A DNA stretch of 64,000 nucleotides from Pelagibacteraceae bacterium (lineage in GTDB: Bacteria; Pseudomonadota; Alphaproteobacteria; HIMB59). Below the pieces are notes generated by a model, which worked only from the letters and a program-made list of their open reading frames with translations, had not been told where the DNA came from and made no database searches. The DNA is taken from assembly GCA_019651435.1 (NCBI GenBank), contig BOYI01000003.1:94945-158944 (forward strand), given 5' to 3'. Below, one piece after another: positions 47,335 through 57,361 of the stretch. Each line of letters begins with the position of its first letter. The first letter of the stretch is position 1. The position numbers were made by a program, and so were the translations under genes.

Positions 47335-47602
47335 AATTCTAAGTTTTTTGATTTCTTAAAACTTATAACTTTACGAGATTTTATAATATGTTCCTCCTTG
47401 TTTTTGGATTTCTACCAAGACGACTATTTTTTGATTAATTTTAAATGAACCTAGGGAACTAATGTTAGGTCAGAACTTATAAGAGAACTAGCCCAAAGAT
47501 TTAAAATTAAATCAATTTTTTGGTAAGCAATGGTATAGGCAATACCAAACTCTTCAGAAAGTTGAGTTGCTAAATTTCTCTGGTGATTTTATCTTGAGAC
47601 AT
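47331..47602 (-). CDS. ihfA: Integration host factor alpha subunit, frameshifted
   Basis: HU/IHF-fold DNA-bending protein. Restored reading: MSQDKITRENLATQLSEEFG, helical middle, SLGSFKINQKNSRLGRNPKT, then EEHIIKSRKVISFKKSKNL. The GRNPKT turn followed by ISFKKS is diagnostic of IHF/HU arms. At least four single-base deletions interrupt it (A-runs near 47572 and 47396, T near 47452, A near 47425). IHF-type roles include nucleoid folding and transcription. Position between plsX and merR supports ihfA. Confidence 0.85.
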
Positions 47603-47608
47603 TTAATT

Positions 47609-48589
47609 TTATTTTTTTAATAAATTTGATTTTAAGCATTTTAAGCCAAACTCAATAGCATTTGCAAAAGCATGACCATCTGCATTTCCATGACTTTTAA
47701 TTACGATACCATTAACTCCAATAAAAATACCTCCATTAAAATTTCTAGGATCTATAGAATTTTTGAAATCTTGAAATCTATTTTTTAAAAGGAAAGATAG
47801 AGTCTTTGAGTAAAAAGAAGATGTAAGGCTTTTTTTTAGTGAGTCAGTAATAAACTTTGATACGCCCTCAGCTGTTTTAAGAGCTATGTTTCCAGAAAAT
47901 CCATCAGTGACAATTACATGATTAGTGGTATCTGTAATTTCATTCGCTTCAACAAACCCTTTATAATTAATTCTACTCTCATTTTTTAATAATTCGTGTG
48001 TTTGTTGTATTAAGTTATTTCCTTTCATTTCTTCTGATCCAATATTTAGCAAAGCTACTTTACAATCAGTATCAGGGTAGAGAACTTGATAATAAGTACT
48101 CCCCATAATTGCAAAATCTAATAAATTATCTGCTGTGCATTCTGAATTTGCTCCTAAATCTAAAAAACAAACTGGATGATTTTTTGATGGAAACAATGAG
48201 GCAATCGCTGGTCTAGATATATTTTCTATTGTTCTAAGATAAACTGTAGCATACGCCATCATTGCGCCAGTATTTCCAGCAGAGATTGTAATTTCATTAT
48301 CATTACCTTTAAGGTCTGAGATAGCATTGGACATGGAACTGTTTCGATTATCTTTTTTAAAGCTTCACTAGGCTTCATATCTGGAGAAATAGAATTATCT
48401 GATTGTATCCAATCAGATTTTTGGAAAATATTAGAGAATTTTTTGGAATATTGTTGCTGAAATTCTTTGTTGAATGCAATTTAAATTGTATAGAAGGGTT
48501 TTTTAAAAGAGCTATGTTTGCTCCTCTAAAACTGATTTTGGAGCAAAATCACCCCCATGGAGGTCAAGATTGATTACGTATTTATTCAT
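47609..48589 (-). CDS. plsX: Phosphate acyltransferase PlsX, frameshifted
   Basis: Converts acyl-ACP to acyl-phosphate for phospholipid synthesis, about 325 residues. The start is at 48587-48589 with MNKYVINLDLHGGDFAPKSV (family: LDxxGGDxxP). The middle has DMKPSEALK, the main frame ITISAGNTGAMMAYATVYL, and later VTDGFSGNIALKTAEG. Three or more single-base deletions disrupt the N-terminal third between 48340 and 48520. Only 6 bases separate it from ihfA, so the fabH usually found between them is absent. Confidence 0.9.
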
Positions 48590-48639
48590 AGATTATTTAT
48601 TATTGCTTTGAATACCCTTATACCTTATTTGTCTTAATA

Positions 48640-48969
48640 ATGAATATATCAAAAAAATTCATAATTCTTATATTTCTATTATTTTCTTCTATAGTAATCT
48701 CTTGTTCTAAAGACCTTCATTTTTCTGGTATTTCTGAGAATAGTGTAAATGAGATTTTAGAAAATTATCAAAATAAGAACTACTCAAAGAGGATGTTATT
48801 AACATTATTGGATCCCCCTTGTCACTGAGGACTCCGATAATCTTTGGATTTATCGTATGGAAAAGAGACAAGGTAACGCTACCTTTAAAAATCAATCTAC
48901 AACAAGACCCTAAAACTTCGGTTTGATGAGAATGTTTTAAGGTCTGTTGAAGAAATAAATTTAAATTAA
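48640..48969 (+). CDS. bamE: Outer-membrane assembly lipoprotein BamE (SmpA/OmlA), frameshifted
   Basis: Lipoprotein of the Bam complex that inserts outer-membrane proteins. The signal peptide and lipobox [20 protein letters not shown] then SCS give lipidation at Cys-22. After frame correction the SmpA domain reads [39 protein letters not shown] and [15 protein letters not shown]. Several one-base shifts occur between 48790 and 48930. It is divergent from plsX, the usual alphaproteobacterial arrangement, and its stop overlaps the convergent hppA end. Confidence 0.85.
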
Positions 48970-51088
48970 ATTATATTTAAATGGACAACGATCGAAAGTA
49001 ACAAAATAGATACAATATTTGTTATTTTAATCATTGGGTTAACAGCTGGTCCAGCTGTGTCTTTATAAGGGTCACCGACAGTGTCACCAGTAACTGATGC
49101 TTTGTGAGTTTCGCTACCTTTACCACCTAAGTTTCCATCTTCAATATTTTTTTTAGCATTATCCCATGCGCCGCCACCTGCAGTCATTGAAATGGCAACA
49201 AAGAAACCAGTAATGATAACTCCAATCAATAAGGCGCCTAAAGCTTGAAAAGCTGTATTCACACTACCTGTAAGCCAGTAAACACCAAAAAATACTACAA
49301 CTGGAGAAAGCACAGGTAAAAGAGAAGGTACAATCATCTCTTTGATTGCAGATTTAGTTAAGATATCTACACATTTACCATAATCAGGTTTTTCTTTACC
49401 TGACATAATACCTTTTTATCTTTGAACTGTTGACGAACTTCAACAACAACTGATCCAGCAGCTCTACCAACCGCAGTCATACTTAAAGCACTAAACAAAA
49501 ATGGAAGTAGTCCACCTAAAAGAAGGCCAATGATGACATAAGGTTCTGCTAAATCAAAAGACACTTTGAATGCATCGTTACCAGTTAGTTCACCAAAATA
49601 TTTTAGATCTTCTGTGTAAGCTGCGAAAAGAACTAAAGCTCCTAATCCAGCAGATCCAATTGCATACCCTTTTGTAACTGCCTTAGTTGTATTTCCAACA
49701 GCATCAAGAGCATCAGTAACGTTTCTAACCTTGTTAGGAAGACCAGCCATCTCAGCTATACCTCCTGCGTTATCTGTCACTGGTCCATAAGCATCTAATG
49801 CAGTAACCATTCCTGCTAAAGCAAGCATAGCAGTAACCGCAATAGCTATACCGAATAAACCAGCAGTAGCATAAGTAACCCCAATACCAACTACAATAAT
49901 AAGAACAGGAACAGCTGTAGATTCCATACCCATCGCCAAACCTTGAATAATATTTGTTGCATGTCCTGTTTGAGAGGCCTTAGCAACACTTCTTACAGGT
50001 CTGTATTCGGTACTAGTGTAATACTCAGTAATAAATACCAATGCGAGAGTAATAATTAATCCATATACCGCACAAAGGAATAAATCCATTCCGGTGTAAT
50101 AGTTTTGACCTATTGCTACAAATTTATCGAAGCCGATGTAATATGATGTTAATACTGCAAATAAAATTATTGATATAACAAGAGTTGCAAAAAATCCTTT
50201 GTAAAGAGCGCCCATAATGGAAGACTTAGGTCCTGAAACAGAAACAAACTGAGATCCAATAATAGAAGCTATGATACTAGAACCAGCGATTAATAAAGGA
50301 TAGATTGTGATATCAGTAACAGTTCCTTGAAAAATAATCGCCAAGACCATTGTTGCAACAATTGATACGACATATGTCTCAAATAAATCTGCCGCCATAC
50401 CTGCACAGTCACCTACATTGTCTCCTACGTTATCAGCAATAACAGCTGGGTTTCTAGGATCATCTTCAGGAATATTTTTTTCTACTTTACCTACAAGATC
50501 TGCTCCAACGTCTGCACCTTTGGTAAAGATTCCGCCACCAAGTCTAGCAAAGATTGAAATCAATGAAGATCCGAAGCCTAGAGCAACTAAAGGTTCAATT
50601 AATTCTCTTCCTTCTCTTTCAAGGCCATGAAATAAGTAAAAGAAATATCCTGCTATTCCTGCAAGAGCTAAACCAACAACTAATAGTCCAGTAACAGAAC
50701 CCGCATTAAAAGCAACAGATAATCCCTTCTTTAGAGAAACACTTGATGCTTGAGCGGTTATTACATTGGCTCTAACAGAAACATTCATACCTATATATCC
50801 AGCAAGACCGGACAAAACTGCACCAATCAAAAAACCAACTGGAACATCATAAGTATGTTCAAAGGGAATCATGAAAAAGGCTAAAAATATAACAGCACCG
50901 ACTATTGCAATCGTTGTATATTGGCGATTTAAATAAGCTTTGGCGCCTTCTTGAACTGCACCAGAGATTGCAATCATTTTTTTATTACCTTTAGGTAAAT
51001 TAAGAATTTTGTAAGTGGTGATTAAACCAAAAGCAATTGCTGCAACCGCAGCAAATAGCACTAATTGTAAATAGTGTATTTGAGACAT
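48966..51088 (-). CDS. hppA: Membrane-bound proton-pumping pyrophosphatase, frameshifted
   Basis: About 708 residues, 16 membrane segments expected. It couples pyrophosphate hydrolysis to H+ (or Na+) translocation. [20 protein letters not shown] is the pyrophosphate-binding signature; [20 protein letters not shown] follows, and [16 protein letters not shown] comes later. A single missing base in the run at 49413-49417 separates the last 146 residues, which carry [16 protein letters not shown], the second acidic motif. The residues that fix K+ dependence (GNTTKA, Lys as drawn) suggest the K+-independent class, tentatively. Confidence 0.95.
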
Positions 51089-51119
51089 GGTAAGTTGTTA
51101 TTCTATTTTAATTTTTTTT

Positions 51120-51506
51120 TCAAGGTGCTTTTTGAGCGATATCATCTAGAAGAAAGTTGAAATACTTTACCTCATCTGTGGTCAAAAAATCCTTAGAAAG
51201 CTTGATATATTCTCCCATTAGGATCTTTTTTTTACCCTTATCTAAAAGAAACTCAGAAAAGAAAGCATAGATTAAAAATATGCTTATTTTATTGGTTTTT
51301 TTTATTATTTCTGGAGCTAAAAGATTTTTGATTATCTGGTTGTTGATCTCAAAACTATCATAGAGGGTCTTTAATTTTTTTTTATTGAAGGGTCTTTTTT
51401 TTATATTTTTAGCTATAAATTCATCTAATTCAAAATCTGTGGAGTAATCTCTTTGGAAAATATATTGGAAAAAGAAGAGTCGAGTATTTCTATTTAAACT
51501 AAGCAT
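51120..51506 (-). CDS. nusB: Transcription antitermination factor NusB
   Basis: 128-residue helical RNA-binding protein for rRNA antitermination. Sequence conservation is weak, but NRNTRLFFFQYIFQRDYSTD (family: R-x-x-x-x-Q-x-L-Y-x-x-D) at the N-terminus, C-terminal KILMGEYIKLSKDFLTTDEV, and the position after ribH support it. It overlaps ribH by 13 bases. The usual downstream thiL is absent. Confidence 0.85.
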   Translation of the reverse strand: MLSLNRNTRLFFFQYIFQRDYSTDFELDEFIAKNIKKRPFNKKKLKTLYDSFEINNQIIKNLLAPEIIKKTNKISIFLIYAFFSEFLLDKGKKKILMGEYIKLSKDFLTTDEVKYFNFLLDDIAQKAP

Positions 51507-51925
51507 TCAATCATTCTGACCATGGCGCTGGCAGCCTCAAAACCCTTGTTTTTTTTAGAATCTGCTTTAGATCTTTTTTTTGCTTGAGATTCAGAATAGG
51601 CATTAATTATCCCATTTGAAATGATTGTTTTTGAATTTGATGATGAAATATCTAATAATGATTGTCCAACAGCATCAGAAATTACTTCAAAATGATAAGT
51701 ATCTCCTTTAATCACGCAGCCTAGTGCTATAAATAGATTAATTTTTTTTTTACTTAATTTCCAATTTATAAACTGAGGTATTTCATAAACACCTGGAACT
51801 TTAAAGATCTCATAATTAATGTTGTTATTTTGTAAATGCTCAGCAGCTGCATTTGTTAGAGAGTCTGTAATTTCTTTATAGTAGTCTGCAACAACAATAG
51901 AAACAGAAAATATTTTTTTTTTCAC
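51494..51925 (-). CDS. ribH: 6,7-dimethyl-8-ribityllumazine synthase
   Basis: 143-residue lumazine synthase, penultimate riboflavin step. It shows KVPGVYEIPQFINWKL, FIALGCVIKGDTYHFEVISD (catalytic His) and the phosphate-binding IISNGIINAYSESQAKKRS. GTG start with a 4-base GTGA overlap to ribBX. Normal length. Confidence 0.93.
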   Translation of the reverse strand: MKKKIFSVSIVVADYYKEITDSLTNAAAEHLQNNNINYEIFKVPGVYEIPQFINWKLSKKKINLFIALGCVIKGDTYHFEVISDAVGQSLLDISSSNSKTIISNGIINAYSESQAKKRSKADSKKNKGFEAASAMVRMIECLV

Positions 51926-52998
51926 GATAATTTTTCAACCTTACTAACATTCAATCCATAAATACTTAAATCTAATTCATTAGAAAAAGAATTGGATAGA
52001 ACAGAAATATTCGTGATCGAGAAATTTTTTAATATTTGAGCTCCCAAACCATAATATTTGACTTTTTCATCTTGAGATAATTGACCTAAGTCTCCTAGTA
52101 TGGGGTTATTAATTAAGACGACAATTCCAGAACCATGAGATTTAATTTTATCAATTGATGCATGAAGATCTTTTGTTTTTGGATTATTGTAGTTCATTAT
52201 AATATCATCAAATCCTTGAACAGGATGAACTCTTGTTAAGACAGTGCTCTGATTTTCTAAGTCTCCTATATGTAAAGTAGCATGGTGAAGGCCATCAATA
52301 GTATTTTCGAAAATGTTTAATTCGAATGCATCAGAATAAATATTTTTAATTTGGTGATTTTTTTCTGGAATTTTTTTAATTAAAATATCGTTTTTAATTC
52401 TATAGGCAATTAGGTCTTGGATCGTGCCAATTTTTAATGAATGCTTTTTAGCATAAGGAATTAAATCTGGCACTCTTGCCATAGTTCCATCATCATTCAT
52501 AATTTCACAAATTACAGCCGAGTCATTCAAGCCAGCTAATCGTGATATATCTACAGCAGCTTCTGTATGACCTGCTCTAGTGAGCACACCTCCATCCCAT
52601 GCTATTAAAGGAAAAATATGGCCTGGGCTTATTATATCTCCTGGTTTAAAATCAGGATTGATTGCAGCTCTTACGGTTTCAGCACGGTCAAAAGCTGAAA
52701 TTCCAGTCGTTATATTTTTGCAAGACTCAATAGAAACAGTAAATGCAGTTGTTTTTTTTTTCCAATTATCAGGGTTCATTAAAGGAAGTTTAAGTTCACT
52801 TGCTCTGGACTCTGAGATAGATAGGCATATTAGACCTCTACCATGAGTTGCCATAAAATTTATGTGTTCAGGCTGACAAAGAGAAGCAGGTATAATTATA
52901 TCACCTTCATTTTCTCTATCTTCACTATCTACCAATATGTACATTTTCCCTTCACGGGCATCTTGGATAATTTCTTCAATAGTTGAAAAATCTGACAA
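51922..52998 (-). CDS. ribB: 3,4-dihydroxy-2-butanone 4-phosphate synthase fused to degenerate GTP cyclohydrolase II (RibBX)
   Basis: 358 residues. Residues 1-205 form a complete RibB: DSEDRENEGDIIIPAS (metal-binding acidic motif), HGRGLICLSI, SPGHIFPLIAWDGGVLTRAG and HTEAAVDISRLAG. The remaining part aligns with GTP cyclohydrolase II but lacks the three zinc-binding cysteines and the catalytic region around them, and reads TVLTRVHPVQGFDD instead. This is the alphaproteobacterial RibBX form; GTP cyclohydrolase II must be encoded elsewhere. The start is TTG with AAGGAG upstream. Confidence 0.9.
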   Translation of the reverse strand: MSDFSTIEEIIQDAREGKMYILVDSEDRENEGDIIIPASLCQPEHINFMATHGRGLICLSISESRASELKLPLMNPDNWKKKTTAFTVSIESCKNITTGISAFDRAETVRAAINPDFKPGDIISPGHIFPLIAWDGGVLTRAGHTEAAVDISRLAGLNDSAVICEIMNDDGTMARVPDLIPYAKKHSLKIGTIQDLIAYRIKNDILIKKIPEKNHQIKNIYSDAFELNIFENTIDGLHHATLHIGDLENQSTVLTRVHPVQGFDDIIMNYNNPKTKDLHASIDKIKSHGSGIVVLINNPILGDLGQLSQDEKVKYYGLGAQILKNFSITNISVLSNSFSNELDLSIYGLNVSKVEKLS

Positions 52999-53001
52999 TA
53001 G

Positions 53002-53586
53002 TTAACTCCTTAAATTTGAAAAATGAGCGTATCTTGCCAACATATCAACTTCAAGATTTAATATTTCATTTTTTTTATATTTATGAATATCAGTATTCTT
53101 GAAAGTATGAGGAATGATCATGCAATTAAAATAATTTGATTTTACCTTATTAATAGTAAGCGAAATACCATTCAATGAAATTGAACCTTTTTGAGCAATA
53201 TATTTTTTAATTGAGATTGGAAATTCTATTGATAAAGACCAACTCTTTCCAAATTGTTGAATGTCTAAAAGTCTACCAGTGGTATCAACATGTCCAAAAA
53301 CAAAGTGACCTGATACTTCATCTCCTATTTTCATTGAGTTTTCAAGATTAAGTAAAGTTCCCTTTTTCCAAAACTTTGCATTTGTTTTTTCTAAAGTCTC
53401 CTTAGAAATATCTGCTGAAAATTTATTTTTAGAAAAGGATGTCACAGTTAAACAAATACCTGAACAGCAAATGGAAGATCCAATTTTATAACCCTTAAGA
53501 TTTGATTGTATATCTATACTCAAAAAATCTTTTGATTTTGAAAGCTTGGAAATTTTTCCATGAGCTTGAATAATTCCACTAAACAT
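53002..53586 (-). CDS. ribE: Riboflavin synthase alpha chain
   Basis: 194 residues built from two lumazine-binding repeats. It starts MFSGIIQAHGKISKLSK (family MFTGI). The first repeat has SICCSGICLTVTSF with conserved Cys, and the second has SISLNGISLTINKV, with HFVFGHVDTTGRL between. It dismutates lumazine to riboflavin. It overlaps the ribD stop by 8 bases. Confidence 0.95.
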   Translation of the reverse strand: MFSGIIQAHGKISKLSKSKDFLSIDIQSNLKGYKIGSSICCSGICLTVTSFSKNKFSADISKETLEKTNAKFWKKGTLLNLENSMKIGDEVSGHFVFGHVDTTGRLLDIQQFGKSWSLSIEFPISIKKYIAQKGSISLNGISLTINKVKSNYFNCMIIPHTFKNTDIHKYKKNEILNLEVDMLARYAHFSNLRS

Positions 53587-54565
53587 TTTTATAAATCTCT
53601 ATTTTATCTTTAAAGTACTCTTGGGAGTCTATTTTTTTACATCTGTTTTTTATCAATTTTTTATCTAACTTGTATCTTTTTTTTGATTTATTAATCATTT
53701 TTGAGGATTGACAAATCACAACTTCGTCAAAAGCTCCATTTATGAGAAAGTTTTTAAATGTTTTTATACCCCCCTCTATTAAAACACTTTGAATTTTGTG
53801 TTTATTAATAATTGAATAAAAATTCTCAAAATTACTCATATTAAACTTAATTTGAGGAAACTTAGATTTTATTTTAAAATTAGCTAGAACAAATGGTCTT
53901 ATTTTTTTATCAATTCCATTTAATCTACAATTGAGCTTTGGATTATCTTCTTGATATGTGTTAGAGCCAACAATAATAGCGTCATGTTTTAATCTTATTT
54001 TATGCATATAGTGTTGAGTCTCTTCTTGAGTAACATTTTTTGAAATTAAATTCTTAGAGTAGTAATTTTTAGATATCGCTAGTTTCAAGGTTATAAATGG
54101 TCTGTGGTTTTTTTGGAAATTGTAAAAATATTTATTTATTTGTTTAAATTTATTTTGGCGAGCTCCTGCCAACAATACTTTAACTCCCCTAGATTTAAGA
54201 AAATTTACTCCTTTTCCATAAATTTGGGGATTGGGATCAAGGGATGAAATAACTACTCTTTTTATTCCTTTACTTATAATTTTTTTTGCACAACAACTAT
54301 TTGCTTTGAAACAAGGCTCCAGACTAACATACAGAGTGGTTTGATTATTAATTTGATAATTTGAAACTTTATTTAATGCATTGATTTCTGCATGAGGTCT
54401 TCCAGATTTAGATGTGAGCCCATAACTTAAAACGACTCCTTGAGAATTATTTTTATAATCAACAATGAGGCAAGCCACAGAGGGATTGGCTCCTGTCAAA
54501 CCAAGATTTTTTATTGATAGATTATTTACTGAGTCGAGATAATTAAGATCTAATTTAGAAAGCAA
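53579..54565 (-). CDS. ribD: Bifunctional riboflavin deaminase-reductase
   Basis: 328 residues. The N-terminal deaminase has the zinc motif GRPHAEINALNKV and LYVSLEPCFKANSCCAKKII. The C-terminal reductase part begins RPFITLKLAISKNYYSK and shows DAIIVGSNTYQEDNPKLNCR and VLIEGGIKTFKNFL. The start is TTG. It follows nrdR with no gap beyond one base. Confidence 0.92.
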   Translation of the reverse strand: MLSKLDLNYLDSVNNLSIKNLGLTGANPSVACLIVDYKNNSQGVVLSYGLTSKSGRPHAEINALNKVSNYQINNQTTLYVSLEPCFKANSCCAKKIISKGIKRVVISSLDPNPQIYGKGVNFLKSRGVKVLLAGARQNKFKQINKYFYNFQKNHRPFITLKLAISKNYYSKNLISKNVTQEETQHYMHKIRLKHDAIIVGSNTYQEDNPKLNCRLNGIDKKIRPFVLANFKIKSKFPQIKFNMSNFENFYSIINKHKIQSVLIEGGIKTFKNFLINGAFDEVVICQSSKMINKSKKRYKLDKKLIKNRCKKIDSQEYFKDKIEIYKNV

Positions 54566-54566
54566 A

Positions 54567-55022
54567 TTATTCTTTATTAAGCGAACCTAAAAACTGTTCA
54601 AAATCTTTTGTCTCTCTGAAATCTCTATATACTGAAGCAAAACGCACATACGCTACTTTGTCTAAAGTATATAGACCCTGCATCACCATTTCGCCAATGA
54701 CGTTTGTGCTTATTTCATTTTCACCCATACCTTCAAGATCTCGAACTATTTTTGAAATAAGTTTTTCTTTAGTATCTATATCAACGGGTCTTTTTCTAAG
54801 AGCTAAATCTACAGATTTAGTAATTTTATCTCTATCAAAAATAGATTTTTCACCATTTTTTTTTACAACCAGAAATTCTCTAAACTGAACTCTTTCAAAG
54901 GTGGTAAATCTTTCTTTGCGCTCGCAGCCACAAATTCTTCTTCTTCTAATTACACCCCCATCTTCTGTAGGGCGAGAGTCTAAAACTGAAGTCTCTTTCT
55001 CTTTACAGAAGGGGCATTTCAT
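54567..55022 (-). CDS. nrdR: Transcriptional repressor NrdR
   Basis: 151-residue zinc-ribbon, ATP-cone repressor of ribonucleotide reductase genes. The zinc finger [20 protein letters not shown] with IRRRRICGC (Cys pair partly CGC) is followed by the ATP-cone [20 protein letters not shown] and [13 protein letters not shown]. It sits 5 bases from glyA. I did not search its NrdR-box targets. Confidence 0.95.
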   Translation of the reverse strand: MKCPFCKEKETSVLDSRPTEDGGVIRRRRICGCERKERFTTFERVQFREFLVVKKNGEKSIFDRDKITKSVDLALRKRPVDIDTKEKLISKIVRDLEGMGENEISTNVIGEMVMQGLYTLDKVAYVRFASVYRDFRETKDFEQFLGSLNKE

Positions 55023-55027
55023 AATTA

Positions 55028-56307
55028 TTAATGATTATATATTGGATATTTAGAACACAAGTCTTCTACTTCTTTTTTAATTGAAGATTCAATCATTGAA
55101 ATATCTGAGTTTGAAGACGATAAAGTGTTAATAATAGTAGATATCTTTTCACCAATAAATCTGAATTCATCTTCTTTGAAACCTCTTGTAGTAGCTGCCG
55201 GAGATCCTAGTCTTATGCCCGAGGTGATTGTTGGAGGGTTAGGATCATTAGCTACGCCATTTTTATTACAAGTCATTCCTGCTCTTTCAAGACTTTCTTC
55301 AGCATCTTTTCCTGTCACGTTTTTTGATCTCAAATCGACCAAAACCATATGTGAGTCGGTGCCACCAGTAACGATATCTATACCATTAGCCATCAAAACT
55401 TCACCTAATACAGAAGCATTCTTTTTAACTTGCTGAATATATTGTTTAAACTCTGGCTGAAGAGCTTCTCCAAAAGCAACAGCTTTAGCTGCAATTACAT
55501 GCATTAAAGGACCCCCTTGAAGGCCTGGAAAAACTGAACTGTTAAATTTTTTACCTAAATCTAGATCGTTAGATAAAATCATTCCTCCTCGTGGACCTCT
55601 TATGGTCTTATGAGTTGTAGAAGTTACTACATGAGCATGTGGTACTGGATCAGGATATTCTTTTGCAGCAACTAATCCTGAGTAATGGGCCATATCCACT
55701 AACAAATAAGCTTCAACTTTATCTGCTATTTCTCTAAAACGTTTGAAATCAATATTTCTTGGATAAGCTGAACCGCCAGCAATGATTAAAGCAGGTTTAT
55801 GCTCTATAGCTAGTTTTTCTACCTCATCATAGTTAATAAGAGAGGTAGATGGATCGATACCATATTGGATTGCATTAAAATATTTTCCTGATTGGTTAGG
55901 ACGAGAGCCATGAGTTAAGTGACCCCAGCATCTAAAGACATTCCTAGGATTGTATCTCCAGGTTTAATAAGAGCTAAAAAAACTGCTTGATTAGCTTGAG
56001 CACCAGAGTGCGGTTGAACATTAGCATAAGCGCATCCGTAAACTTGTTTTAATCTTTCAATTGCAAGGTTCTCAGCAATATCAACAAATTCACAACCACC
56101 ATAATATCTTTTAGCGCTATATCCTTCTGCATATTTGTTGGTCATAATTGAACCTTGAGCTTCAAGCACAGCCTTTGAAACAATATTTTCAGATGCTATA
56201 AGTTCAATTTGATTTTGTTGACGACTAAGTTCTTGGGAAATTGAATTAAATAAGTCTTTATCGGCCTGCTCTAGGCTGCTAGAAAAAAATTGTGCATTTA
56301 GTGTCAT
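55028..56307 (-). CDS. glyA: Serine hydroxymethyltransferase, frameshifted
   Basis: PLP enzyme exchanging serine and glycine with THF, about 426 residues. The N-terminal frame has [20 protein letters not shown] and [16 protein letters not shown]. The C-terminal frame has [19 protein letters not shown] and the Schiff-base lysine segment [19 protein letters not shown]. One G is missing from the run at 55923-55926 (C on the plus strand); restoring it gives SLDAGGHLTHGS and a clean reading between. It overlaps rpiB (ATGA). Confidence 0.95.
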
Positions 56308-56744
56308 AGCTGTTCTATTCTCCTTGTATGTCTTCCTTCTTCAAATTCTGTGTTGAAATAGGCATCGAGCATAGCAAAAATTTTCTTTTTTACAAAAGGT
56401 CTTCCTTGCAAACAAATTACATTAGAGTCGTTGTGTTTTCTCGTCATTCTTGCAGAACTAACGTTATGGCACAAGGAGGCCCGAATATGATTATGCCTAT
56501 TTGCACTTATGCTTACTCCTATACCTGACCCACAGATCAGTATGCCCATTGAGGATTTATTGATCTTTTTGCATAATTTTTTTGCAAATTTAGGATAATC
56601 AACAGATTTTTCGGAATTTGTACCTAAATCTTGAAAATTAATTCTTTTTTTGTTCAGATAATCTTTAATTATAAGCAGTTTTAGCGGATATCCAGCGTGA
56701 TCTGAAGCTATGTATACCTTTTTAATTTTTTTTAATAATTTCAC
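56304..56744 (-). CDS. rpiB: Ribose 5-phosphate isomerase B
   Basis: 146-residue RpiB/LacAB family enzyme. It shows [13 protein letters not shown] (catalytic His region), [18 protein letters not shown], and [19 protein letters not shown] with the catalytic Cys. GTG start within the recO 3' end (23-base overlap). Interconverts ribose and ribulose 5-phosphate; in Alphaproteobacteria it usually precedes glyA. Confidence 0.93.
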   Translation of the reverse strand: MKLLKKIKKVYIASDHAGYPLKLLIIKDYLNKKRINFQDLGTNSEKSVDYPKFAKKLCKKINKSSMGILICGSGIGVSISANRHNHIRASLCHNVSSARMTRKHNDSNVICLQGRPFVKKKIFAMLDAYFNTEFEEGRHTRRIEQL

Positions 56745-57354
56745 TTCTATTAAAAGGTAAATTAATATTCAAATTATTCAATACTTTCGCCATCACCTTT
56801 TCCATGAAGTCAGAAAATACTTTTTGTAATTTTTGATCATTTCTAAGTGAATTTATTAATTCATCATAAGAGTTCGCATTAATTGAAAGACCATCACCTA
56901 AAACTTTTTTTATAACGCTGTCACTTAGGTCAGGCTGATAGCCAGAAGATTTTAAAATTTCTAATTCTAATTGTATCAAATCGACTAAATAATTTGAACT
57001 ATTGTTCATTGCAATAAGTAAACCTTGATAAGTATTCAGTATTTCAGACTGTTTATCCTCTAAGAAAAGAAGCTTATTAATTAAGAAGCAACTGTAATCA
57101 ATAACCTTAAGTCTATATTTATCAAACAAAAACCAATTATATGATTGGATTAAATTAGTATTTAAACAAGAATTTTCTTTGTTAAATTCAATTTCTGATA
57201 TTATTCCTTTAACAAAATCAGTATTTTTTTTTTTGGACTTACCACCAAAGACAATCAAACTTTTTTTTCCAAATTCGCATGAGAATACAGATATCAATAA
57301 ATGATTTTCTTTGTAATTGTCAACTTTGGTAATAATCGCAGGAGTTTTGAACAA
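56722..57354 (-). CDS. recO: DNA repair protein RecO
   Basis: 210-residue recombination mediator. It has an OB-fold N-terminus with AIITKVDNYKENHLLISVFS and GKKSLIVFGGKSKKK, then a helical domain, LELEILKSSGYQPDLS, conserved in RecO. The family zinc cysteines are not evident. Placed 7 bases after rnc; era, normally between them, is absent. Confidence 0.85.
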   Translation of the reverse strand: MFKTPAIITKVDNYKENHLLISVFSCEFGKKSLIVFGGKSKKKNTDFVKGIISEIEFNKENSCLNTNLIQSYNWFLFDKYRLKVIDYSCFLINKLLFLEDKQSEILNTYQGLLIAMNNSSNYLVDLIQLELEILKSSGYQPDLSDSVIKKVLGDGLSINANSYDELINSLRNDQKLQKVFSDFMEKVMAKVLNNLNINLPFNRSEIIKKN

Positions 57355-57361
57355 AGTAAAA

